DNA of 57,289 bases from Pavlovales sp. CCMP2436 (taxonomy: Eukaryota; Haptophyta; Pavlovophyceae; Pavlovales), in contig MU631468.1 of assembly GCA_026770615.1 (NCBI GenBank), positions 75,984 through 133,272 of the forward strand, written 5' to 3'. The translations under genes were made by a program, and so were the position numbers. The notes under the pieces are model-generated. The model searched no databases. It saw only the letters and a list, made by a program, of their open reading frames with translations, and had not been told where the DNA came from. Positions 1 through 9,850 of the stretch are shown piece after piece; positions within the stretch are counted from its first letter, which is position 1, and each line of letters opens with the position of its first letter.

Positions 1-115
1 GGTATGTGTGTGTTTGTGCGTGTGTGTTTCTGTGTGTGTGTGTCAGTGTGTGTGTGGGTGTGGGTGTGGGTGTGGGGGGGCGGGGGGGGGAAGGGAGGGG
101 GGTTTGGTTATTGTT
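1..115. repeat. GT-rich microsatellite and G-rich tract
   Basis: The first 80 bases are mostly TG/TGTGGG units and grade into runs of G up to about base 105. This is simple-sequence DNA; open frames across it come from its low complexity and are not coding. Confidence 0.85.
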
Positions 116-129
116 GGTGTTCCGATGCC

Positions 130-430
130 AAGGGGGGGGGGTCCGATGCCTAGATATTATATTTCGGCTCACGTTTTGGCGCTCGTCCGGAAGCCCTCGG
201 CCGGACCCGGACGCGAGCGAAATCTGAAGCTTCCCGCATGCGCAGCGTGGTACTGCAGTCGATTGTGCGCCACGGCGGTGTCCGGGCAGGATGACTGTTT
301 GTCAAGATCACCCTGTCCTGACAGGACGACCGTCTGTCAAGACCCCCCCCAGGTAGGGACCCCCCGAGAGGGCCTCCGGAGGGCCCCCGGAAAGCATATT
401 TTATTGCGACAGCACAACCGAAAAAATCGG
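130..430 (+). repeat. Dispersed repeat R1, copy 1
   Basis: About 300 bp that is clearly similar to 14527-14795 in the same orientation. Shared landmarks, in order, are a GATGCC...GATATTATAT start, a GCATGCGCAGCGTGGTA block, a GTCGATTGTGCGCCACG block, two TGTCAAGAC blocks and an end at GCGACAGCACAACCGAAAAA. No protein is conserved between the copies, so it reads as a non-coding mobile repeat. Its ends were set by where the similarity stops. Confidence 0.75.
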
Positions 431-504
431 TTTACCCCTCTGAATGTTATAAATGAGCTCTGTCCTGGTGAACCTATAAAAATTTCGTTTTCTCTGGTAC
501 TGTA

Positions 505-790
505 CCCAGCTCGGAGGTATCCAAGTGATTCCTGGTCTAGCCTTTATCGCCGCCGCCCAAAAAGCGGAGGTACCGAGTTCGAATCCGGTTCCTTTGCGCC
601 TTTGGCCCCTTTAGGTGGGCACCCCTTGGTAGTCGGTTTGGCCCCGCACCTCCCTTCCCGTTGTTTGGTGTGAGCGCCGGCGAGGAGATTGGGACCTCGG
701 ACTGAAAACATCGTTGTCCCTAGGCGAGCTGTCATTAGGACACGTCCTCCGCAAATTATATCTTTATTTGTCGGCCCCGCGCCGCGCGCG
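505..790 (+). mobile_element. tRNA-derived SINE-like repeat, copy 1
   Basis: The 5' part contains a good pol III B-box/T-arm (GAGTTCGAATCCGG near 567-585) preceded by a hairpin that could be an anticodon arm. The rest (about 596-790) is repeated at 3107-3270: the TTTAGGTGGGCACCC block, the CGGTTTGGCCCCGCACCTCCC block and the CTCGGACTGAAAA block are shared. A tRNA-like head with a repeated body is the layout of a SINE. No target duplication was found. Confidence 0.55.
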
Positions 791-2034
791 CTCCTATAAA
801 CAAAGTTTAAGACTTTTAAAACAAACTGATTAATAGAAAACCTTAAACCATCTTCGCGGAACGCAAAGTCAAACCCCATCAGCATCAAACTCGACCCGTG
901 AAGGACGCGGATATCGCACACAGCCCCACGAGGCCTGAAGAGGGGCGGGCGGGCAGGGCGCAGCTTCTGCACGCCCTCTTCCAACCGCAACCCGCCACCC
1001 CGTGCCCCCAACGCCGCCTCGCGCAGCTCGACGAAGCGCTACGGGCAGACGAAGCGGCGGCTTGAGCGACGCAATGCACACAGCTCAAGCGATGGGCGGT
1101 TCGACGTGCGGCACGACGACGGACAGCTCGACTGGCAGCTCGACAGCCAGGTCGACGTGCAGCTCGACCAGCTCGTCGGCGCCGCGTTCAGAAAAAGGTG
1201 TAACTGCTCGAGATTCTCTTGGACGTCCCGCTATGGAAGTCCTAGATTCTGGGATCTCGTGGACGTCCCAGATCCGGCCCCGGAGAGAGTTGCAGGCTTA
1301 GAGAGTAGTAGTAATAGGAGCGAGTAGGAGTTGCGCGCGTGCACGCGCGCGCAGCGCGCGCGCCGCACGTGCAAATTTCGCGCGCGTTTGCAGACTTGAT
1401 AGATGCGCACGGCCCTAATGAACACATCCTCAAAATCTCAGAGCCGATAGAGCTGTTGGCCAGGAGTTATGGCCAAAACCACGTTGGTAGTTACTTACTT
1501 CTGAAATATAAAACTAAGAGCTTAACATTTTCTTCATCCCTAACAGATAGCGACGAGATCGAGCACAGGATCCGATCTGCAGCCGCAGCCTTTGGCTGTC
1601 TGCTAAGGTACGTCTTCAGTCAAAACCACGGCTCCACGTCGCTCCCACTCGCCTCCGACCTGGCAAGCTTTACCGATGCCTCGTGCTCGGCGTCTTGCTC
1701 TACGGCTGCGAATCATGGGTCCTGACCTCAAAGCTGTGGCAAAGGCTGAGCGCGTTCCACAACCGCTGCGTGCGAGCGATGGCGAGGAGCGCGTTCCACA
1801 ACCGCTGCGTGCGAGCGAAGGCGAGGAAAAAGCCGATTTTTTTTTGATTTTTTTAAAAAAACTTTTAACGGAAAAAAACTCAGTCGAGGCTATCCCGCTC
1901 GCCCTTCACCCCGCAGCCCCTCATCCCGCAGCTCGCTAAACCAACAGCTTGAAACCTGCTCATAAACCTATAACTGCTCAAACACCTGTTCACCAGCCCT
2001 AGGTCCGTAGGATCCTAGTCTCCTCTACGCCGCA
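791..2034. other. Non-coding stretch, no gene recognised
   Basis: I see no supportable gene. It contains GCTCGAC-rich degenerate repeats (about 1125-1180), a GC-rich self-complementary stretch of alternating GCGC (1330-1390), a short direct repeat of a GCGTTCCACAACCGCTGCGT unit (about 1750-1820) and a T-rich tract near 1840. Open frames here are by-products of GC bias. Confidence 0.6.
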
Positions 2035-2598
2035 ATGGGAATTGACGGCCATAACCCAAACCACCCCCAACAAGCCGCAAGAATTCGTCAGCTAGCCACA
2101 TCTCACGCCAAATCGCTATCACCAAGAACACAAGAATCCCTGAATATCAGACAAACGACCGATTTCCCCACAGATCCCATGGGAACAATTACCTCCCAGC
2201 CGTGGTCGGTATCATACCAGGAAACGGACAATCACTGGATGAACAGCAACATGATTCATAGCATAGCCACCATCCTTTGCGTCGACATAGCAATAGCCAC
2301 ACACCACGCCGACAGAAAGAAAGTCCATCGAACCCTGAAACTCTACCGCGCAGGCCCACCCTGGACACCCACCAACGGCACACCAACGCTCACAGAAGCC
2401 CCATTACCACTCACAGGAGGCTGCCCATGGACACAAGAAGCACCAAGAACCGAAAACACAAAAGGAGGGAAACCACGCAAACAGCCAGCACACGCCATAA
2501 CCACACTCATACGCTCACCCAGAATGGCAGGCACAGAACAAATACCGATACGAGTCGTACACAGCGACATCACTACCCACTTTCGAGGAACCCAATAA
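2035..2598 (+). pseudogene. LINE-derived fragment with OTU-like C-terminal segment
   Basis: A 187-codon frame starting at an ATG, Pro- and Thr-rich towards its end. Residues 16-40 (ARIRQLATSHAKSLSP..., then ESLNIRQ) resemble the C-terminal part of the LINE at the right edge of the window (minus strand near 53500-53620: AIALRNAAITHARSLPQ, EQLNLRRPE). A segment around residues 60-82 (HWMNSNMIHSIATILCVDIA) resembles the fragment at 5594-5870 (AWMHDNMLHSIAISIEMDVI). The W-x(5-6)-L-x-SIA-x-x-hydrophobic-D-I/V pattern resembles the part of OTU cysteine proteases before the catalytic His, and some non-LTR retrotransposons carry such a domain. I see no catalytic Cys, so function is not supported. It is probably a relic of a LINE 3' end. 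Confidence 0.45.
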
Positions 2599-3090
2599 GC
2601 TCGCACACACAACCAACAGACCTAATGATGTATAGTTTGTTGTTGAGAAAAGAAAGTTATTCAGTTAAGAGGAGGATTATTGAGTCACCCTGTCTGGCTG
2701 GCTAGAGACCCCTCGTTGGGAGTCGTGGCCGGGGGAAGGAGATAGCAGCCGCCCCCGTGAAAAGGGGCTGGTTCGGCAAGCTGCGCACACAGCGCACGTC
2801 ATTCTAATTTTATACCTAACCAATTCGAGTCATACACAGCGACATCACTACTCACTTTCGAGGAACCAAAGCTCGCACACACCACCAACCGACCTAAAGA
2901 AGTATAGTTTGTTGAGAAAAGAAAGTTTATTTAGATAAGAGGAGGATTATTGAGTCACCCTGTTCGGCCGGCTAGAGACCCCTTGTTGGGAATCGTGGCC
3001 GGGGGAAGGAGATAGCAGCCACCCCCGTGAATAGGGGCTGGTTCGGCGAGCTGCGCACACAGCGCGCGTTATTCTAATTTTATACCTAGT
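2545..3090 (+). repeat. Two tandem copies of a ~270-bp unit
   Basis: Copy 1 (about 2545-2822) and copy 2 (about 2823-3090) share an ACACAGCGACATCACTAC start, a GAGGAGGATTATTGAGTCAC block, a GGGGGAAGGAGATAGCAGCC block, and an end at TTCTAATTTTATACCTA. The copies differ by small indels. A related, more diverged stretch lies in the opposite orientation around 48280-48305. The first copy overlaps the end of the preceding LINE-derived frame. Confidence 0.8.
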
Positions 3091-3091
3091 T

Positions 3092-3270
3092 CAATTCTTG
3101 GTGCTTTACACCTTTGGCCCATTTAGGTGGGCACCCTTTGGTTAAGTCGGTTTGGCCCCGCACCTCCCTTCCCGGCGTTTCGTTGAGCGCCGGGGAGGCG
3201 ATTAAGACCTCGGACTGAAAAGATCGTTGTCTCTAGGCGAGCTGTTATAGGACACGTCATTCTTAAATTA
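3092..3270 (+). mobile_element. SINE-like repeat, copy 2 (body only)
   Basis: Matches the body of the repeat at 596-790 in the same order and orientation and lacks the tRNA-like head, as expected for a 5'-truncated copy. It abuts the tandem repeat on its left. Confidence 0.6.
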
Positions 3271-3317
3271 TACCTACTGTGGAATGGCCGGCTCTCTCAA
3301 AGCCTGGGTCCAATGGC

Positions 3318-3602
3318 CGCCGGCCTTCACCGGGTTCAGCGAGGAGACGTCGATGCCCGCGCACGCTGGTACCTCCGGAAGCAGAACACGCACGCGCGTG
3401 TGCTCGTGCAGTCGCGCGTGAGGCTCGCGTCCCAGGACGCGCGTGAAGGACGCCAGTGGACCCCAACCGTCTTTCACGCCGCGCGCGTCCTGGGCCGCGA
3501 GCTTCACACGCGACTGCATGAGCACACGCGCGTGCGTGTGCTGCTTCCGGAGGTGTCCGCGTGCGCGCGTAACGACGTGTCCTCGCTGAACCCGGTGAAG
3601 GC
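3318..3602. repeat. Near-palindrome, arms ~130 bp
   Basis: Bases about 3318-3465 (GGTTCAGCGAGGAGACG... to the GCGTCCCAGGACGCGCGTGAAG block) are the imperfect reverse complement of about 3480-3602 (GCGCGTCCTGGGCCGCGAG... to CGTCTCCTCGCTGAACC-like sequence). The spacer is under 30 bp, so this stretch could form a large hairpin. Confidence 0.7.
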
Positions 3603-3714
3603 CCGCTGCCACTGGAGCCAAAAAGTTGCAACAGAGCTCGCTTGGGTTTTTCACTGGCGTGGTGGACCCCTTCCGAAGGTGGTAAGTGTAGGAAACGCAA
3701 AAATAGGTTGAGTC

Positions 3715-4490
3715 CATAGAAATTCCGGAATCGAGGTGTTCGGCGTTCAAGTCCCGTCTCGATTCTCTTTGCCCTTTTAGCGCAGCGCGGCGGGAAGGCC
3801 GCGGAGCGCGCGTCACCGGCTTGTAGTCGTTGGAGAAGCCCTGGGCGCGCCCGCACGTCCCGCCCGCGCGCTCGTATGCGCCCGTGGACGCAAAATCACG
3901 CACGATCAGCACTGGTAGCGTGCCGGACTGAAGGGATGGGGACGTGCATACAGCGCGCGGCCGCCTCGCGTATATAGTCACCGCTGCTTCGTTCCTGTAC
4001 TCGATGGGCGCGGCCGCCAAAAGGAGGACGCCGCGCGTCGGGATCAGGCAAAAGCAATTGCGCAACGGGGATTGAACTCGCGCCCTTGCATTCCGGGCCG
4101 TGCTTTTGCGCATTCGACTAATCTCGAACAAGTCGCGTGTGGCCGCGGAAGCTCAAGCTATTAGGAACCACTGTTCCACTCTCGGCGCGGCATAAGTTTA
4201 CATGGCGAGGCAGGTTTAAGGTGACGCGCGGCGGCCGCGCGCTGCATGCACGTCCCCGTCCCTTCAGTCCGGCACGCTACCAGTGCTGATCGTGCGTGAT
4301 TTCGCGTCCACGGGCGCGCACGAGCGCGCGGGCGGGACGTGCGGGCGTGCCCAGGCCTTCTCCAACGACTACACGCCGGTGGCCGCGCGCTCCGCGGCCT
4401 TCCTGCCGCGCTGCGCTAAAAGGGCAAAGAGAACCGAGACGGGACTTGAACGCCGGACACCTCGATTCCAGAATTTCTCAACATATATTT
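3715..4490. repeat. Foldback element with tRNA-like sequences in arms and spacer
   Basis: Left arm about 3718-3980 is the reverse complement of right arm about 4228-4485, with only scattered differences (for example the GCACGATCAGCACTGGTAGC block at both ends). Each arm contains a B-box-like GGCGTTCAAGTCCCGTC. The spacer contains a second tRNA-like stretch on the minus strand (4065-4135): GAGTTCAATCCCCG with a perfect 7-bp acceptor-like stem (TGCGCAA/TTGCGCA) but no D arm. This looks like a foldback repeat assembled from tRNA-derived pieces, not a working tRNA gene. Confidence 0.6.
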
Positions 4491-4720
4491 TGAGCGGAAG
4501 CCTCCGTTGCCTCTGCTGGCACGGCGGATTCACTCGTGAGAGTGACGTCGTTATGAATTGACGGCGATGAGAGACGCGGGCTGTATAAATTATAACCTAC
4601 CCTTACTGTGCGTCGGATCCAAGGTCGCTTTTAAAGATTTTTCAGAAGAATGGCTTGACGCGAGCACCCCTGGAGGCCGACTAGACCCTGCGGCTCACGC
4701 GAGCATCCGAGGGCACGGCG

Positions 4721-5596
4721 ATGGCCGACGGTGGAGGTCCATCTGGCGCCGACGTGGATGACGATGGAGACCCGTGTGGTCCATCCGCCACGGGCGCCGC
4801 GCCGCGTGGTGCTCGCGCAGGCAAAGGCCGGCGGTTGCACACGCAGCTCATGGAAGCCATGGTCTGGCAGTTTCTGTTCCTTGGCTGGGACGTGGTTGCG
4901 ATCGCGGAGAACAACCGCACGTTCGACAACACTGTTGTCGAGTCGTCCGTGCGCGCAGTTCTGAAACGGCATGACGACAGCGGCTTCGTCGACTACCTGC
5001 CGCACGCAAGCCGGGAGAGGCTGATGCCGCTGGAGCACCTTAACATGCTGCTCTCGATCGTTGGCCAGAACCCGTGGCTCTACCTGCAGGAGATTGCGGA
5101 CACGCTCCGGGTGATGACGGGAGCTACGTATACGAAGAACTACGTCTACGCCTCGCTCATCCGCGCTGGCTACTCGCACAAGGTCATGGTCCGCGCAGCA
5201 GCTCAGCGAGACCAGCTGCAGCGCGCACAGTACTGGGAGGACGTGAGCATGTACATCCCGCACCCGTCCTGCCTGGTCTTCGGCGACGAGACGGGGCTTG
5301 ACGGCCGGACGGCGCGCCGCAAGCGAGGCTGGGACGCCCTCGGCTCGCCGGTGTGCATCTCCGAGATCCTCTTCCGCGGCTCGCACGTGTCAGTTCTTGC
5401 TCTGTACTCGCGGTCGGACGGCTTCACAGCATGGCCACACTGCTTTGGCGGTTGCGACACGGCGACCTTCCTCGAGCACATTGCGGTCATCAAAGCCGTG
5501 ATGAAGCCGTACCTGGGCGCGGACTCGGTGTTGTGCCTCGACAACTGCCGCATCCACCACGCGGAGGAGCTCAAGCTGCGCCGCATGTGCGCAATA
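4721..5596 (+). pseudogene. Tc1/IS630-type DDE transposase, 3'-truncated
   Basis: The frame starts at ATG 4721 inside the left end of the TIR-bounded element. After a disordered Gly/Asp-rich leader come two helix-turn-helix-like regions (about residues 44-85 and 100-150). The DDE_3-type catalytic core follows, with the first Asp in FGDETGLD (residue 189) and the second in LCLDNCRIHH (residue 274). The family's third acidic residue, normally about 35 residues later in a YSPDxNPIE-like motif, is missing: the coding similarity stops near residue 290 (base 5592) where unrelated sequence begins. A full protein would cut and paste the element at TA sites; this copy should be inactive. The domain assignment is firm and the inactivation follows from the missing third residue. 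Confidence 0.8.
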
Positions 5597-5876
5597 ATAT
5601 GTGGCCAATAGTAGCGCAAGCAAGGTACGGGCAGCCTTACTTTGTAGATGGACAGGCAGCATGGATGCATGACAACATGCTCCACAGCATTGCTATTAGC
5701 ATTGAAATGGACGTAATACTCCTCAAACGCTTGGATAATGAGCAAGTCGCGGAATTTATCGCAATATACCACGCTGACCTTGCCCCGCCAGTACTGAGAA
5801 TCCCTCGATACAGCATTGCTGGATGGACGGCCGGCCGGATGGGAAGGAAAACACTGTCCAAGCTGATCACGGCATT
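5594..5876 (+). pseudogene. LINE/OTU-like protein fragment
   Basis: About 95 codons open in the frame running from about 5353, beginning NNMWPIVAQARYGQPYF and including AWMHDNMLHSIAISIEMDVI. It resembles a segment of the frame at 2035-2598 at the same W-x-NM-x-HSIA motif. It has no start codon and is cut at both ends: on the left by the transposase break at about 5592 and on the right by a MITE at 5880. It is probably a retrotransposon fragment that landed in the transposase gene. The OTU-like reading is tentative. Confidence 0.4.
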
Positions 5877-5881
5877 ACGTA

Positions 5882-6047
5882 CAGGGGATCGCGGGCAATA
5901 AGAACGGCGCTTTTTGAGGCTGAGGCTGAGTTTTTTAGCAAATTACATACAATCAATGCTAAAATTTTGCTTAAATTACATACAAACAATGCAAAAAAGA
6001 GGCTCAGTTTCTTAACGCGACGGTTTCTTATTGCCCGCGATCCCCTG
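5882..6047 (+). mobile_element. MITE family M1, copy 1
   Basis: A 166-bp element with perfect termini CAGGGGATCGCGGGCAATAA and its reverse complement, flanked by TA on both sides (5880-5881, 6048-6049). Inside are a GAGGCTGAG block, two tandem ACATACAAACAATGC-like units and a complementary GAGGCTCAG block, so most of it can fold on itself. TA duplications and short TIRs point to mobilisation by a Tc1/mariner or related transposase. It encodes nothing. Confidence 0.9.
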
Positions 6048-6136
6048 TAGCGGAGGCAGGAGGCGCAAGGTAAATGTCGGGCTGAAATGCTGCAAAATGT
6101 TTTCGAGATAACTTGGACATCACGGAGTGTGTAATA

Positions 6137-6301
6137 CAGGGGATCGCGGGCAATAAGAAACCGTCGTGTTAAGAAACAGGGCCTCTTTTTTGCATTGTTT
6201 GTATGTAATTTAAGCAAATTTAAGCATTGTTTGTATGTAAATTGCTAAGAAACTCAGCCTCAGCCTCAAAAAGCGCCGTTCTTATTGCCCGCGATCCCCT
6301 G
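6137..6301 (-). mobile_element. MITE family M1, copy 2 (inverted)
   Basis: Same termini and TA flanks (6135-6136, 6302-6303) as copy 1, but the internal blocks run in the opposite order. The two copies lie head to head with about 90 bp between them inside the Tc1-like element. Confidence 0.9.
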
Positions 6302-6822
6302 TATCTAGAAATACGTCCGTCCCTGACAGGTCTCCACCGGACCCAAGTTTTGAGAAAACAGGAGTGCAAGAAGCAGATCCACGCATGCTATAAGTAGATC
6401 AGACACGCAAAACTATCGAGCGACGCCTTGACGCCCACCGCCACATTGGCGCCCACCGCCCCTGGACAGCCAAATGTATGTTGTGGCTGAGGGGCTGAGC
6501 ATCCAGTTGCTCGCGCGCTCCGGCGGCGCAGCGACGCGAGGTTCGAGCTATTTCGGAAAGCTTTTTGCAGTTTTTTAGCCGACATTTACCTCGCAGATCC
6601 GCTTTACGCCCAGGAGCGCCGGACGGATCCGTTTTCGCTCAAGTGCGCGCTCGGATCCGTTTCTAGCCCATACGGATCCGCTTCTGCCCCCACGGATCCG
6701 CTTTAGGTCACTCCGCGACGCAGATCCGGAAGTATGTTGTAATTTATTTCGCTCAACTTTCATCGTCGGTTCATAACGACGTCACTTACTCTGATAGGTG
6801 AATCCGCCGTGCCAGCAGGTAC

Positions 6823-8283
6823 CTCCAACGGCCGAGACCGCTGAAGGGCCATCACTGACAAAAATTACATCCGTTGAGTTGCCGAACGTGCCCAAATCCT
6901 CGCCAGAGTTGCCGTCACCGCGTCAGGCCCGCCAGTTTCTTTTTATTTCCGTCGTCGTCACCACTGCTGATCTTATCACTCGATCTCGAGCGTTTGCCGG
7001 GCTTGCTAACCCAGTTCGCCAGGATCCCGGCCACATGGACCGCCCCGGGGATGAGCTCTGGGATTAACTTGCTCACGGCGTGAAAGAGAGCGAGCAGCGG
7101 CAGCGATGGCGGCGAAACCTGCGGTGTCTGCGACAAACGCGCAACCTCGGCAGCGGGCGCGTCAGCGGGAGTGGCAGCGGCCGGAGCCGCTGCCACACCT
7201 GTTGCCGCGTCCGCCACGGGAGATGGCACCATCAGCTCCTCGGTCCTCGCGTCAGCGAGCGCGCCAGCGGGCGCGGGCGCCGCTATATGAAAAACGGATT
7301 CGAAACTAGCCATGACCCGTGCCCGACCGAGGTCAACACGCTCCCACCGCTGCTGCCGCTCGAGATCAACTCGTTGTTGCTGTACCCGCTCGAGATCAAC
7401 TCGCTGCAGCTGCTGCCGCCCGATAAGTACTCGCTCTGCTTCAAGCCGCCTCCCTCCTGTCCATTCGAGGGGGTGTGTGGATCCCGATTGGACAGTCCAT
7501 CGCCGCCGCAGCACTTCAACGTGCTGGCAGCGCACTCGCCGACGCAGCACTTCTACGTGCTGGTGGCGCCCTCGCCGACGCAGCACTGCTACGGTGCTGG
7601 CGGCGCACTCGCCGCAGCTGCACTTCATGAAGGCGGCGCTCCCGGCCTCGGCGCGCACAGGCGCGCAGACGGCTGCGCCGCGCCAGCTGCTGCTGGCCTC
7701 GGCGCCTTTGGCCGCAGCCGTGCTGCATGCCATCCCGCCGCAGGCCATCTTGGCGCTCCAGACCGACGTGCTCGCCGAGCAGTCGGTGCTCGCGCTCAAC
7801 GCGCTCTCGCCGTTGGTGCACTCGGCCGACGTGCTCTTCCAGCAGTCGACACTCGCGACCAACGTGCTCTCGCCGTTGGCGCACTCGGCCGACGTGCTCT
7901 TCCAGCAGTCGTCGCTCGCGACCAACGTGCTCTCGCCGTTGGCGCACTCGGCCGACGTTTCAGCAGTCGGCGCTCGCGATCAACGTGCTCTCGCCGTTGG
8001 CGCACTCGGCTGACGTGCTCTTCCAGCAGTCTGCGCTCACGATCAACGTGCTCTCGCCGTTGGCGCACTCGGCCGACATTCTCGCCGAGTAGTCGGCGCT
8101 TGCGACCGCCGTTGGCGCTCGCGGCCAACATGCTCTCGCTGTCGGCGCTCCAGACCATCCCTCTCCCGCCTGGAGAACCACCTCCTTGCTCAATCGAGGG
8201 GGTGTGTCCAGGATCCCGATTGGACACTCCACTCTCGTCGCGCCAGCTGCTGCTGACCTTGGCGCCTCTGGCTGCAGCCGTGC
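6823..8283. repeat. Repeat-rich region with 63-bp minisatellite
   Basis: No gene is supported. Between about 7775 and 8095 a 63-bp unit (containing CTCTCGCCGTTGGCGCACTC and GACGTGCTCTTCCAGCAGTC) is repeated about five times, with one copy shortened. Because 63 is a multiple of 3, long frames with a 21-residue repeat appear on both strands. Earlier CTCGAGATCAACTCG units (7345-7405) and GACGCAGCACTTC units (7510-7600) are also tandem. A CGAGGGGGTGTGTGGATCCC-like block at 7467 recurs at 8198, near the boundary with the long inverted repeat. Confidence 0.75.
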
Positions 8284-8976
8284 AGAAGAAATGCTCTGAC
8301 GTATCCTGTGGGTGCGCTGACGTATCCCGCCCGATCTTAGTCAGTTCGTATCCAAACAGGCTTCAAAATCGCATCCCAACCGAAACTCGTATCCACACGC
8401 GCCGTTCGGAATAACGCATCCAAAAAGGCTTTAAATCCGTATCTCAACCGAAAATCGTACCCACACGCGCAGGTTGAAAAATCGTATCCGCAAACTCGCA
8501 CAAACATATCTAGCGATAAAACGTACCCCACAGGTGCTCTCACGTACCCAGTATGTAGTGATCGGGGATCGTACCCAGGTCACGCCTAAAAATCGTAGGC
8601 CCGCCACCTGGGCGATCACTGGCTGAATTCGTCGGCCGTACACATCAGATTTGCCTGACTGCTGCTGCCTGTCTTCCTTTTAAGTATGTCGTAGTCTACA
8701 AAAAAAATCGTATCCCAGAGACCAGGGCGCGGTTCACGCGGCCGAGCGCGAGCGCCGCATGCTGCGCGCCACCGGGAGCGGTGTGCTCGGCGCAACGGTG
8801 CTTGTCCTCGCGCAGACGCGCGAGCCGACTCCGGCGATGCCCAGGCGCGACACCCCTCCGCCCGGCGTGGCGCCCCCCGCCCAGCGGCCGCGCAACGACG
8901 CGGCGCCGGCCCGAGCGCATCCGGGCTCGCGCAGCTTGCGCCGGGGCAAATCCCGTCGGCGTTCCAAAGAGCGACG

Positions 8977-9645
8977 ATGACGCTCGAGCAGCTCCGGACT
9001 CACGCAGCCACCTCCGCGCCGCGGCAGCAGTCCAGCCTGCTCGAGCCGTCGACACCCGGACTCAAGTGCGCAGAGTGGAACCCGAGTTGGTTAATGGGCG
9101 ACTTCGCGCTTGCACAGTCAAACGCCTGGTCGGCGGTGTGGCCAGAGGTGAACGACGCGGAGTTCCAGGCGAGCTTCCAGGCCGAGCGGACGCGCGCACT
9201 TCAGAGCGCGCCTGGCTGCGTGCTTCCGCTCCACCTGCGTATGCCGCTCGCAGCTCTGCAGGCTGGGCCGCGCCGTCTGTTCTGCGGCTGGCATATGCTG
9301 CACCTGCTGGACAAGAGGAAGGGGGAGCTCTTCGAGGACAGCACCCAGTATTTGGCGCGTGTCAAGTCTGACGTCGACTGCTATCGCAAGCGCATCGCCT
9401 TCCCCGCAGTCGCCGGCCGCGTGTTTGATGCGATGACCCTCAAAATTCGTACAGAAGACAAGGAGCCGCGCGTGGCAGATTTCCTGCAAGTGTTCCGCAA
9501 GCTACCACTGTCGTACGTGCTGGTCAACGAGAACTGTGCAGGTGGGATGACCGACCACATTCTCAACCTTGAGGGCTGGAATGCCGACCTGTTGCAAACG
9601 CTGAGCCGCTATATATATAAAATTAAATGGTTTAATAGAATTTGA
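8977..9645 (+). CDS. Hypothetical protein spanning left arm and spacer of the long inverted repeat
   Basis: Starts at ATG 8977; 222 codons. The first ~100 residues are encoded in the left arm and a diverged copy is readable on the minus strand of the right arm (near 10210-10040: AECQASFEAEQTRALQC against AEFQASFQAERTRALQS). Residues ~105-210 (HMLHLLDKRKGELFEDS... to NENCAGGMTDHILNLEGWN) lie in the spacer and have normal amino-acid composition. The frame runs into a TATATATA retroposon tail at 9610, so the native C-terminus is lost. I do not recognise the family. Placement between long inverted arms suggests a transposon-encoded protein, but no catalytic motif is evident. Confidence 0.45.
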   Translation: MTLEQLRTHAATSAPRQQSSLLEPSTPGLKCAEWNPSWLMGDFALAQSNAWSAVWPEVNDAEFQASFQAERTRALQSAPGCVLPLHLRMPLAALQAGPRRLFCGWHMLHLLDKRKGELFEDSTQYLARVKSDVDCYRKRIAFPAVAGRVFDAMTLKIRTEDKEPRVADFLQVFRKLPLSYVLVNENCAGGMTDHILNLEGWNADLLQTLSRYIYKIKWFNRI

Positions 9646-9649
9646 TGTA

Positions 9650-9850
9650 TATAATGATACATTCAGAACAGTCAGACGCCAGCTTGAATCCCTATCATAA
9701 ATATAATAATATATAAGCCCAAGCCAGCGCAGCCGACTAAGGCACGCAGCAGGCAATGGGCGACGCAGCGCTCAGACCAGCACATCATTCAGAACAGTTA
9801 GACACCAGCTTGAATCCCTATCATAAATATAAATATAATAAGTAATAGTA
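9650..9850 (+). mobile_element. Retroposon family T2, two tandem-like partial copies
   Basis: Two copies (about 9655-9715 and 9716-9850) end with CAGCTTGAATCCCTATCA followed by an ATAAATATA-type tail. The second extends further 5' through GGCAATGGGCGACGCAGCGC. The same sequence recurs at 31012-31290 (minus) and three times within 49725-50095. Variable 5' ends with a fixed 3' end and AT-rich tail is the pattern of retroposition. The stretch to 10000 holds nothing else recognisable. Confidence 0.7.

Larger units (their letters stand above)
4512..6822 (+). mobile_element. Tc1/mariner-like transposon with TIRs, disrupted
   Basis: Terminal inverted repeats are visible: 4512-4575 reads CTGGCACGGCGGATTCAC, then AGAGTGACGTCGTTATGAA and GATGAGAG; 6759-6822 is its reverse complement with a small indel. 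The transposase gene lies just inside the left end on the plus strand. Its 3' part is replaced by a LINE-like fragment (5594-5875) and by two head-to-head MITEs (5882-6047, 6137-6301). The segment 6595-6720 carries repeats of a GGATCCGCTT/GGATCCGTTT motif, which may be subterminal binding sites. The element cannot encode a full transposase. Confidence 0.65.

Noticed and set aside
3263..4131. Long overlapping frames on both strands (up to 285 codons)
   Set aside because: They lie in inverted GC-rich repeats, mirror each other and show no domain; artefacts of GC bias.
4065..4135. Functional tRNA gene on the minus strand
   Set aside because: It has a T-arm-like and an acceptor-like stem but no D arm and no proper anticodon stem; only about 54 nt between stem ends.
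4512..6822. The Tc1-like transposase as driver of the M1 MITEs
   Set aside because: The TIRs of the 4512-6822 element do not resemble the CAGGGGATCGCGGGCAATAA ends of the MITEs, although both families may use TA targets.
7080..8414. 444-codon open frame
   Set aside because: Its length comes from a 63-bp minisatellite with a period divisible by three; all frames are open on both strands.
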